A stretch of DNA of 13,272 nucleotides from the NCBI GenBank assembly GCA_023664325.1, contig JAMPFS010000069.1:1-13272 (forward strand), written 5' to 3'. The notes under the pieces were generated by a model. The model did not search any database, was not told the DNA's origin, and saw nothing but the letters and a program-made list of their open reading frames with translations. The position numbers were made by a program, and so were the translations under genes. Positions 7,469 through 13,272 of this stretch are shown one piece after another. Numbering within the stretch: the stretch's first letter is position 1; every line of letters starts with the position of its first letter. The DNA is from Clostridium sp. (GTDB taxonomy: Bacteria; Bacillota; Clostridia; Lachnospirales; Lachnospiraceae).

Positions 7469-9634
7469 CTATCGCTTAATCCGCATACTCTTTTTGTATC
7501 CTGTAGACTTTTTTAAAAGTTTCTTATATTTTTTCAACTGCTTTTTCGGGCATTTAATGACTGCTTTCTTATTCGTTCCCTTAATCGCATTTTTCCCAAC
7601 ACTCTTCAGCACACTGCTTTTTATTGTAATCTTTTTCAGATTCTTACAACCATAAAATGCATTCTTTCCAATCTTTTTAATATTTTTGCCAATCGTTACT
7701 GATTTCAGTTTTTTATTGTTTTTAAATGCGTTTGGCTCAATTTCTGTCACTTTATATTTTTTATTATTGATGGATACCACATCTGGAATAACATAATTTC
7801 TCTTTTTGCTAAGTGCCGGAACAGAAAGGGAAACTTCCCTTACTGCATTCGATGACCGCTTCACCGTATAAGTACCGGATGGCAGAATTTCAACACTGCC
7901 TTCTTCTATCATGTCGTCTTCATCTGTACTCATTCCGTTTGCATCTGTTTCTGATTCCTCATTCTCGTCTTCTGCTTCATTTGCTTCATTTTCATACATG
8001 CTCTTTCCACACTTGCTGCACTGATAGACCGGCATTCCATCTTCATTGGTTCCTGTCAGTACATACACATGACCGGTTGCTTTAACCGTTTCCGCCTTTT
8101 TCAATATTTCTCCGCAGACTGAACAATGGGAACCATCTGTTTTGCCATCCACCGTACAGGATGCTGCAACTGCCTCATCCGTTACAATCGTATGTCCCGC
8201 TGCCAAAATAGCCTGTTCATAAGAATCTCCACAGGAGCAGGTAAATTTCTTTTTACCATTTTTCTCGCAGGATGCCTGTTCTACTACCTCTGAAGCATAA
8301 CTATGTGTATGTTTTGCCGCAAAACGGATTTTTATGGATTTTGCGGATGTATCCTTTGTATTCACCCAGCCGGATTGTTTGGTAAATTTATACTGCTCCA
8401 CCTTTACCCTGTCCTGATATGTATTCATTTTATACCATGCCTGACACCGTTCACCGTGCGTACCAAAGGAACCGTCACAAGTCACACCGGATGCACACCG
8501 GACTCTGCCGCCTCCATCAATCCAATTAAGCAGGTAATAAGGGTGTGTACCATCCATTCCGCTGGACTGAACAATTACACTTGCTGCACCGATTTCATCA
8601 TAGTGTACAAATTTTCCTGTCTGTTCATAGTTGCCCTCTGCTCCTGCATTTGGCCCGCAGAAATGATAGTATACGGAACGGACAAGTATTCTTGCATCAG
8701 AGGTTGCCAAATCGCTTTCTGATGTGTATTGACTTCCGGAATTCTGCCATTCATTTTTAACAACACCTGCATTTGTCCAGCCGCTTCCCGGCGATGACTT
8801 CTGAATTTTTTCATAATAATTGTTATACTCAATGGTATATTTATCCGATGTAATTCCACTCGGAATCGTGTCACAATAGTACCAGCCATCCGTTTTTAAT
8901 TCTGGTGGATTGATATAGTTATCCTTGTAGCTGTTTCCACACGAAGAACAGGTATGAAGTGTATAACCCTTTTCCGTCATTGTAGGTTCCACCTTTTTGT
9001 TTGCATAGCTGTGTCCTTTTGCGGCAATGGACTCGGTATAGGAATTTCCACAGGAACACCGGAAAGTCTTTGTGCCTGCTGCGGTACAGGTTGGCTGTTT
9101 GGTGATGGTTGAGGTGTAGCTGTGGGTGTGGGGATTACCCGACAAATATATATAACCGTAAAAACCTGAACATCCTCCTAATGTAGCCATCTTCGATTTT
9201 GACTGCGTTCTACATATTACTCCAGTATTGCCATTGTATGAATAACCAGCACAACCACCTTCAGTAACCGTAACATTATCACCACTTACACTTTCTACAT
9301 AAGCAACATGTCCATACTGTCCATATGATGTATTACCTTGATTATTAAACTCCCATACAGCCAACGAATTTGCTGCAGGTTCACTACCATGGGCATATGA
9401 TGACAATGTCGTCCAATATGCAGAGGCTCCATATTTACCATATTTATTCAGACCTGTTGCGGGCAATGTAATACCAATTTGACTAGCCCTGTCTTTTACC
9501 CAGTCAACACAGCCTCCATTCGTATAATCTGCAGCATTAACATGACGAATCCATGTAATTGACGTTCCCGGAATCCCCTGAAATAACAATGTACACAACA
9601 AAAACACCACTAAAATAACCTTTACTTTTCTCAT
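7469..9634 (-). CDS. Secreted CHAP-domain peptidoglycan hydrolase with Cys-ribbon repeats and LRR tail
   Basis: CHAP enzymes cleave peptidoglycan as amidases or endopeptidases with a Cys-His pair. The 721-residue product starts at the ATG 9 bases after GGAGG; an in-frame extension of 20 residues upstream lacks a signal and was not used. Signal peptide 1-34 ends in a hydrophobic stretch (VILVVFLLCTLLF). CHAP spans about 35-170: catalytic C42 in GGCVDWV, H109 in YGHVAYVES, with E114 nearby. Residues 169-242 and 442-550 contain five ribbon-like repeats with CxCG or CxxCG knuckles and HxHSY or GH punctuation, a pattern that resembles zinc ribbons but sits in a secreted protein. Between them, about 243-441 is an unrecognised aromatic-rich domain (YYHFCGPNAGAEGNY). 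An acidic linker (548-580) leads to a short LRR domain and Lys/Arg tail shared with the giant surface protein. It is the first gene of the predicted operon. Self-lysis control is not visible. Confidence 0.9.
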   Translation of the reverse strand: MRKVKVILVVFLLCTLLFQGIPGTSITWIRHVNAADYTNGGCVDWVKDRASQIGITLPATGLNKYGKYGASAYWTTLSSYAHGSEPAANSLAVWEFNNQGNTSYGQYGHVAYVESVSGDNVTVTEGGCAGYSYNGNTGVICRTQSKSKMATLGGCSGFYGYIYLSGNPHTHSYTSTITKQPTCTAAGTKTFRCSCGNSYTESIAAKGHSYANKKVEPTMTEKGYTLHTCSSCGNSYKDNYINPPELKTDGWYYCDTIPSGITSDKYTIEYNNYYEKIQKSSPGSGWTNAGVVKNEWQNSGSQYTSESDLATSDARILVRSVYYHFCGPNAGAEGNYEQTGKFVHYDEIGAASVIVQSSGMDGTHPYYLLNWIDGGGRVRCASGVTCDGSFGTHGERCQAWYKMNTYQDRVKVEQYKFTKQSGWVNTKDTSAKSIKIRFAAKHTHSYASEVVEQASCEKNGKKKFTCSCGDSYEQAILAAGHTIVTDEAVAASCTVDGKTDGSHCSVCGEILKKAETVKATGHVYVLTGTNEDGMPVYQCSKCGKSMYENEANEAEDENEESETDANGMSTDEDDMIEEGSVEILPSGTYTVKRSSNAVREVSLSVPALSKKRNYVIPDVVSINNKKYKVTEIEPNAFKNNKKLKSVTIGKNIKKIGKNAFYGCKNLKKITIKSSVLKSVGKNAIKGTNKKAVIKCPKKQLKKYKKLLKKSTGYKKSMRIKR

Positions 9635-9641
9635 AAGCACT

Positions 9642-9648
9642 CTCCTCC
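9642..9648 (-). promoter_or_regulatory. Ribosome binding site that sets the start of the CHAP gene
   Basis: GGAGGAG on the minus strand precedes the ATG at 9634 with normal spacing. The signal peptide begins at that ATG, so the start is chosen there rather than at any of the three upstream in-frame Met codons. Confidence 0.8.
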
Positions 9649-9679
9649 ATTTCATTCTATCTTTCAACATGCACCTTCG

Positions 9680-9707
9680 ATAATAGTATATCAAAGCAGT
9701 CTGCCAA
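9680..9707 (-). promoter_or_regulatory. Predicted sigma-A promoter for the CHAP, giant protein and carboxypeptidase operon
   Basis: On the minus strand TTGGCA (9702-9707) is followed after 16 bases by TATTAT (9680-9685), each one base off consensus. It gives a leader of roughly 40 bases before the CHAP ATG. No other promoter-sized gap exists until after the carboxypeptidase gene. Confidence 0.55.
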
Positions 9708-9724
9708 TTTATTTTTTAGTTCTA

Positions 9725-9952
9725 TCAAATGTCATACCATATAAATGTAACCTTCCCTTTCTTCTGTTTAAACTGGATGGTCATTTGCGTTTTGTTTAAT
9801 TTTTTAATCAGCTTCTTGACCTTTGATTTTTTTACTGTAGTTTTCGTGTAATCTTCGTTTACACGCTGAAACTTTGTTTTCGATGTAATCTTATAAGTTC
9901 TCTTTTTCTTGGGGTAAGCTTTGTCTGCTGTATACAGCTTGCAATATATCAC
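9725..9952 (-). pseudogene. Headless Lys-rich ORF, probable gene remnant
   Basis: The frame encodes 75 residues from a GTG with no ribosome binding site and is very rich in Lys. The open frame continues upstream from the GTG without an ATG or TTG, reading RLAADGKYKITSKKLV, until a stop inside the 3' end of the transglutaminase gene. The upstream sequence fits the style of the downstream protein, so the GTG is probably not a true start. The natural reading is the C-terminal part of a secreted Lys-rich protein whose start and signal peptide are lost. I do not recognise the family. Residues such as TQMTIQFKQKKGKVTFIWYD suggest a beta-strand ending. Alternatives are a small expressed protein using the GTG, or a frameshifted extension of the upstream gene. 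Confidence 0.4.
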
Positions 9953-10010
9953 TAACTTTTTACTTGTAATTTTATATTTCCCATCTGCTGCCAGCCTTAA
10001 TCCTATCCAC

Positions 10011-11540
10011 CTACCTTCTAATCTTCACCTTCCCCGCTTTGCTCCATTTTCCATAAACCTTATTCCCTGCCTGAATCTTATAAGCCCTGGCTCTTACATA
10101 ATAGGTTTTCTTCTTTTTCAATTTCTTAGCTGTGTATTTATTTTTCTTCACATATACACTCTTTGCTCTTTTAAACGTTTTACTTGTAGAATACTGGATC
10201 TGGTATCCGTATGCACCACGCACCTTCTGCCATTGAATGACCGCTTTTCTGCCTTTTGTATTCTTAAGTTTCAATTTTTTTACTTGTGCCGGAGCAGCCA
10301 CCTTATCTTTATTATTATTATCTATTTCCTTTTCTTCATAGACCTTATCATCCTTTGACTCACTTAGTTCTGTATCCGTTGCCGTCTTTGTCCATTTTGC
10401 GCGTATAGTCATATCAGAGTATATACATTGGTAATCTCCATCCCATTCCAGCGTATAGCCTTCCTTCCCATAATCCGGTGCTGCAGCCGGCTGCCAGCAG
10501 TCCACTTTCTGCCTGCTGATTACAGTATATCCATCCATAAATGTAACCTCATACTGCGGCTTTTCCCATTTACTGTACTCGGAATACAAATCGGGATAAT
10601 ATGTGCTGTCCGCAGCATATATGCGAAAATACAATGTCTCCGCTGGTATCAGGGTTTTATCAAACACTATGCTCGTTTCCTTTGTTGTTCCGTAATCCGT
10701 ATAGCCGTCAAAGGGTGAACTGCTATATTGCAGGGTATATGTCGTATTACTCTCCAACCTCTGCCAGCTTATTTTAATTCCATTCTCTACACTGACACAG
10801 ACAGGCGCAAAATACTGACTGGCTATCTCCCAGTCACAAATATCCATTGTTAAATGATCCTTTGAGAACTCTTCCATAGACGGATCAAAATACGTCTGCA
10901 CATATTCATTTTTATGCAGAAATTCCTCGCTCTCTACGGTATTCCTCACTTTAGAATCCCATGTTGTATCAAGAATCACCCATCTGCCCTCTACATAAGC
11001 CTCATTCCATGCATGTCCGGCGCCAGAAGTAACCTCTGTGATAATTTCCTCCGTCCATCCCCCGTTACTCTGATACTTTCCATTCGCATATCCGCTAACC
11101 ACCTTGCAGGGAATCCCCACTGCATGGCACATGGAAGCAGTCAGCAATGCATATCCTTCACATACGGTCGCCCTCTTTTCAAACACAAGATAAGGATCTA
11201 TGGTATAAGTTCCCTTATAATAGCCATAGAAATCATACCCTATATTTCCCGCAATCCAGTCATGGATCACTTGCAGCTTCTCCATATCATCCGCACAGTC
11301 CTCCACCAGATCTCTTGCAAATTCTGCTACATCTATCGTAGGCGGCATTGCCCCTCTGTCCAGCAGATAATAAGAAAGTGCGCTTACATCCGTCCGCTCG
11401 CTATTATATTTTTCCACATTGTGTGGGTAAATCTGCTCTGGTTTCGTAATCTGTTCTGCCCTTGCAGAATTTCCACACAAAACACATAAAATAATGAAAA
11501 TTAACCACTTACCGCTTCGTATTTTTCTCTCTTTTTCCAT
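10011..11540 (-). CDS. Secreted transglutaminase-like protein with FN3-type C-terminus
   Basis: The 509-residue product has a transglutaminase/protease-like fold with a Cys-His-Asp triad. The start is the ATG 7 bases after GGGAGG; an ATG 15 bases upstream is too close to any ribosome binding site. Signal peptide 1-28 (WLIFIILCVLC, ending ARA). Core domain about 65-200: C127 in TVCEGYALL, H176 in GHAWNEAYVEG, D191 in VILDTTWD. Residues about 241-330 are FN3-like, and 330-384 resemble the short Flg_new/InlB B-type repeat (VTFMDGYTVI to EGYTLEWDGDY to IRAKWT). An acidic linker leads to a final Lys-rich FN3 domain (about 416-509). Bacterial proteins of this fold may cross-link, deamidate or cleave peptides, and some act on the cell wall; the substrate here is unknown. 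It is divergent from the XRE regulator gene, and that gap has a clear promoter and operator-like sites, so regulation by XRE is plausible but unproven. Confidence 0.9.
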   Translation of the reverse strand: MEKERKIRSGKWLIFIILCVLCGNSARAEQITKPEQIYPHNVEKYNSERTDVSALSYYLLDRGAMPPTIDVAEFARDLVEDCADDMEKLQVIHDWIAGNIGYDFYGYYKGTYTIDPYLVFEKRATVCEGYALLTASMCHAVGIPCKVVSGYANGKYQSNGGWTEEIITEVTSGAGHAWNEAYVEGRWVILDTTWDSKVRNTVESEEFLHKNEYVQTYFDPSMEEFSKDHLTMDICDWEIASQYFAPVCVSVENGIKISWQRLESNTTYTLQYSSSPFDGYTDYGTTKETSIVFDKTLIPAETLYFRIYAADSTYYPDLYSEYSKWEKPQYEVTFMDGYTVISRQKVDCWQPAAAPDYGKEGYTLEWDGDYQCIYSDMTIRAKWTKTATDTELSESKDDKVYEEKEIDNNNKDKVAAPAQVKKLKLKNTKGRKAVIQWQKVRGAYGYQIQYSTSKTFKRAKSVYVKKNKYTAKKLKKKKTYYVRARAYKIQAGNKVYGKWSKAGKVKIRR

Positions 11541-11546
11541 AGCACT

Positions 11547-11553
11547 CCCTCCC
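11547..11553 (-). promoter_or_regulatory. Ribosome binding site that sets the start of the transglutaminase-like gene
   Basis: GGGAGGG on the minus strand lies just upstream of the ATG at 11540. The upstream ATG at 11555 overlaps this site, and using it would put a non-hydrophobic MGGSA before the signal peptide. Confidence 0.75.
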
Positions 11554-11567
11554 ATCTTTCCGCTTAT

Positions 11568-11597
11568 ATTTTAGGTCAGTTTCACCCTATTTGTCAA
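11568..11597 (-). promoter_or_regulatory. Sigma-A promoter for the transglutaminase-like gene
   Basis: On the minus strand a consensus TTGACA (11592-11597) is followed after 18 bases by TAAAAT (11568-11573, one mismatch). The -35 box coincides with one of the TGTCA boxes of the neighbouring operator-like region, so a protein bound there would block RNA polymerase. Confidence 0.7.
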
Positions 11598-11648
11598 TAG
11601 GTCGGAGTGACATAATTATGTCAATACAGGGTACACTAAAATATGACA
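11592..11648. promoter_or_regulatory. Operator-like region: 16-bp palindrome and four TGTCA/TGACA boxes
   Basis: TGACATAATTATGTCA (11608-11623) is a perfect 16-bp palindrome. The half-site recurs outside it: TGTCA at 11592-11596 and TGACA at 11644-11648. The octamer TGTCAATA appears twice, at 11592 and 11619, 27 bp apart. The boxes overlap the -35 of the minus-strand promoter and the candidate -35 of the plus-strand one. This is what an autoregulating XRE repressor controlling a divergent gene would need. Binding by the adjacent XRE protein is inference. Confidence 0.6.
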
Positions 11649-11674
11649 CCACAAAAAGACCAATCCTATATAAT
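11643..11674 (+). promoter_or_regulatory. Candidate promoter of the XRE regulator gene
   Basis: ATGACA (11643-11648, one mismatch to TTGACA) is followed by overlapping -10 candidates TATATA at 11667 (18-base spacer) and TATAAT at 11669 (20-base spacer). The spacing is looser than for the divergent promoter, suggesting weaker transcription. The -35 overlaps a TGACA box. Confidence 0.4.
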
Positions 11675-11697
11675 AAACTGGCATGGAGATATTTATT

Positions 11698-11922
11698 ATG
11701 AGCCGACTAAAAGATTTACGAAAAGAACGGGGCTATACGCAGATTAAAATGCAGCATTTGACCGGCATTGACCAAAGCGATTACTCCAAAATCGAAACCG
11801 GAAAGCGGTATTATACCTTTGAACAATGCAGGAAAATCGCTTTAGCCCTGAATACCAGCATGGATTATCTGGCGGGACTGACGGACGAAAAAGAAGCTTA
11901 TCCACGCAGGAAGCACCGTTAG
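11698..11922 (+). CDS. Small XRE/Cro-type helix-turn-helix regulator
   Basis: A 74-residue protein that is almost entirely one HTH_3 domain: MSRLKDLRKERGYTQIKMQ, the recognition region around GIDQSDYSKIETGKRY, and the closing helix CRKIALALNTSMDYLAGL. The start is the ATG 9 bases after GGAG; an in-frame ATG five codons earlier has no ribosome binding site. There is no effector domain, so it is a stand-alone DNA-binding protein that probably acts as a dimer. It is the only complete plus-strand gene in the window and faces away from the transglutaminase-like gene across a 157-bp gap with operator-like palindromes. Control of itself and that gene is the simplest reading. No toxin or phage partner is adjacent, which argues against a toxin-antitoxin or prophage repressor role. 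Confidence 0.88.
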   Translation: MSRLKDLRKERGYTQIKMQHLTGIDQSDYSKIETGKRYYTFEQCRKIALALNTSMDYLAGLTDEKEAYPRRKHR

Positions 11923-12044
11923 TTTCCCTATTATCTGCCAACGTATTCTTTTCCATAAATTACCTTGTGTTTTATACCATATCATATAACACCACATATA
12001 TTTTTTCCGTTTTTAAAAAAACGACTGATTTGTATGCATGAAAA

Positions 12045-12080
12045 AGCCGTTATGCCAATAATTATCCTGACATAACGGCT
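12045..12080 (-). terminator. Intrinsic terminator of the hexapeptide-repeat surface gene
   Basis: A perfect 10-bp stem, AGCCGTTATG with CATAACGGCT, encloses a 16-base loop and is followed on the minus strand by TTTTT. It begins about 14 bases after the stop codon of the repeat protein. Read from the plus strand it is followed by a looser T run after 10 bases, so it may also stop transcripts from the XRE gene. Confidence 0.8.
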
Positions 12081-12094
12081 CGTTCCCTCATTTT

Positions 12095-13272
12095 TTATAA
12101 CTTCACTGAAATCGGCTTAGAATATACACTATAGTAAGTTTTTCCTTTTCTTTTTCTATAAGTTCTTACTCTCACCCATATCTTCTTTCCATTCGGCTTA
12201 TACCCTATTTTCAATCTTCCTTTACAATAAGACAACCGATTTGACACAAGTTTCACTTTCTTGTACTTCGCCTTTTCTTTTTTAACGGACAACTCAATAT
12301 ATGTTCCATTAATATTTTTCAAATCCACTGCCAAATAATGTATTCCTGATGAAGTCACTTTTTTCTTCACCTTAATCTTAGGTGTCTTCAAACCGGTTAC
12401 AACGAAGCTCCTCGGCTTTGAATATGCCCCCATAACCTCCGTACCGTTTGATTTTAAAACTGCACGAATTTTATAATAATACTGCTTGTAACATTTTGTG
12501 TCCTTGTCTACATATGATGTCTTGCCAGCAGAAACGGTACCAATACGTTTGTACTTGCCCCCCTTCTTTTTTGAACGGTATATTTCATAACCACTGCATA
12601 ACTTGACTTGCTTCCAGCTAACGACTACATGCTTTCCGTTTTTTGTAGTAATTTTAACATTTCTGACTGTTTCCGGTTTTTCATCCACCTCTTTTTCTGC
12701 AATGGTATTTTTTTCTGTATCCGTTTCCTTTTCAGTGTTTATAATTGCTTCCGTGTTCTTTTCTGTACTTGTGGCTTTCTCCGTACTTGTGGCTTTCTCC
12801 GTGCTCATCTCCTGTTCCGTACTCGGCTCTTTCTCCGTACTTGTCTCTTTCTCCGTACTTGTTTCTTTTTCCGTACTCATCTCTTGCTCTGTGCTCGGCT
12901 CCTTCTCCGTACTCGTCTCCTTTTCGGTACTCGTTTCTTTCTCCGTACTCGTCTCCTTCTCCGTACTCGTTTCCTTTTCCGTGCTCGGCTCCTTCTCGGT
13001 ACTTGTGTCCTTTTCCGTACTCGGCTCTTGCTCTGTGCTTGTCTCCTTTTCCGTACTCGGCTCTTTTTCCGTGCTCGTCTCTTTCTCGGTACTCGGTTCC
13101 TGTTCTGTACTTGTTTCTTGCTCGGTACTTGTCTCTTTCTCCGTGCTCGGCTCTTGCTCTGTACTTGTTTCCTGTTCAGTACTTGTCTCTTTCTCCGTAC
13201 TCGGTTCCTGTTCTGTACTCGTCTCTACTGTAGTCTCCGTTGGTGTTTCAGATGAAACAATATCATTTGAAT
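12095..13272 (-). CDS. Surface protein with 26 STEKE-type hexapeptide repeats and FN3-like C-terminus (5' partial)
   Basis: The frame runs off the right edge without a stop, so the true start and any signal peptide lie outside; 391 residues are visible. An internal ATG at 12880 is not the start: it is a Thr-to-Met change (ACG to ATG) at position 1 of a repeat, and the repeats continue in frame for 19 units upstream of it. Visible order: a Ser/Thr/Glu-rich stretch of 16 residues; 26 hexapeptides (T/P)STE(K/Q)E (residues 17-172); a linker; an FN3 domain (about 197-293, VVVSWKQVKLCSGYEIYRS and YYYKIRAV); and a second FN3-like domain ending SVYSKPISVKL. The repeats are hydrophilic and net acidic, suited to a flexible spacer that projects a domain through the wall. 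The Lys-rich FN3 end resembles that of the transglutaminase-like protein. Function is unknown; there is no catalytic motif in the visible part. Confidence 0.85.
   Translation of the reverse strand, partial: SNDIVSSETPTETTVETSTEQEPSTEKETSTEQETSTEQEPSTEKETSTEQETSTEQEPSTEKETSTEKEPSTEKETSTEQEPSTEKDTSTEKEPSTEKETSTEKETSTEKETSTEKETSTEKEPSTEQEMSTEKETSTEKETSTEKEPSTEQEMSTEKATSTEKATSTEKNTEAIINTEKETDTEKNTIAEKEVDEKPETVRNVKITTKNGKHVVVSWKQVKLCSGYEIYRSKKKGGKYKRIGTVSAGKTSYVDKDTKCYKQYYYKIRAVLKSNGTEVMGAYSKPRSFVVTGLKTPKIKVKKKVTSSGIHYLAVDLKNINGTYIELSVKKEKAKYKKVKLVSNRLSYCKGRLKIGYKPNGKKIWVRVRTYRKRKGKTYYSVYSKPISVKL
12755..13222 (-). repeat. 18-bp tandem repeat encoding 26 hexapeptides
   Basis: Exactly 26 units of 18 bp (468 bp) encode xSTE(K/Q)x. 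Position 1 alternates mainly between Thr and Pro, with Met twice; position 5 is Lys or Gln. Codon third bases vary freely (Thr uses ACG, ACA, ACC and ACT; Glu uses GAA and GAG) while the residues stay fixed, so the peptide rather than the DNA is conserved. The first two triplets repeat as T-Q, P-K, T-Q. The last eight units are two copies of a four-unit block beginning PSTEQE-MSTEK. Confidence 0.9.

Noticed and set aside
9452..9466. Second LPATG motif, in the CHAP protein
   Set aside because: It lies within the CHAP catalytic domain near the N-terminus; it is a chance match.
11698..11922. XRE gene as the antitoxin of a toxin-antitoxin pair or as a prophage repressor
   Set aside because: No small toxin gene, integrase or phage gene is adjacent in the window; the neighbours are surface-protein genes.
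12755..13222. CRISPR-like array
   Set aside because: Units are directly adjacent with no spacers, and the 18-bp period is translated as a hexapeptide.
12608..13255. Long plus-strand open frames across the hexapeptide array
   Set aside because: They are the reverse complement of an 18-bp repeat and give low-complexity Leu/Arg/Phe- or Ser/Pro-rich peptides; the minus-strand frame has FN3 domains.

Overview
The window looks like chromosome of a low-to-moderate GC, Gram-positive gut Firmicute, most likely a member of the Lachnospiraceae. The reasons are AGGAGG-type ribosome binding sites, Lys-rich secreted proteins with BspA-type leucine-rich repeats (LRRs), BIG2 and FN3 modules, Cys-x-Cys-Gly ribbon repeats next to a CHAP domain, and an S-layer-homology (SLH)-like N-terminus. 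Genus cannot be set from the sequence alone. Nearly all genes are on the minus strand and encode secreted or cell-surface proteins.

Layout in the direction of transcription (right to left). At the right edge (12095-13272, 5' end outside the window) is a surface protein with 26 hexapeptide repeats followed by FN3-like domains; a strong hairpin terminator follows it. A small XRE/Cro-type regulator (11698-11922, plus strand) is divergent from a secreted transglutaminase-like protein (10011-11540, minus). The 157-bp gap between them carries a good minus-strand promoter, a weaker plus-strand one, a perfect 16-bp palindrome and four TGTCA/TGACA boxes. After the transglutaminase gene comes a headless Lys-rich ORF (9725-9952), probably a gene remnant. 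A new promoter (9680-9707) then starts an apparent three-gene operon: a CHAP amidase/endopeptidase (7469-9634), a 1998-residue surface protein (SLH-like, LRR, eight BIG2 and a second LRR domain; 1443-7439), and a D-alanyl-D-alanine carboxypeptidase with a C-terminal BIG2 domain (367-1446) whose start overlaps the preceding stop by ATGA. At the left edge is a truncated nucleotidyltransferase reading frame (50-223).

The three operon genes suggest one job: a peptidoglycan-cleaving CHAP enzyme, a giant wall-associated adhesin or scaffold and a peptidoglycan-trimming carboxypeptidase are made together. The CHAP enzyme and the giant protein end in the same short LRR plus Lys-rich tail, and the carboxypeptidase shares the BIG2 fold with the giant protein, so the three may be placed at the same site in the envelope. 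The transglutaminase-like protein and the hexapeptide-repeat protein share a different ending, Lys-rich FN3. I see no rRNA, tRNA, CRISPR array, transposase or phage gene. Functional links between the proteins are inference from gene order and shared domains.
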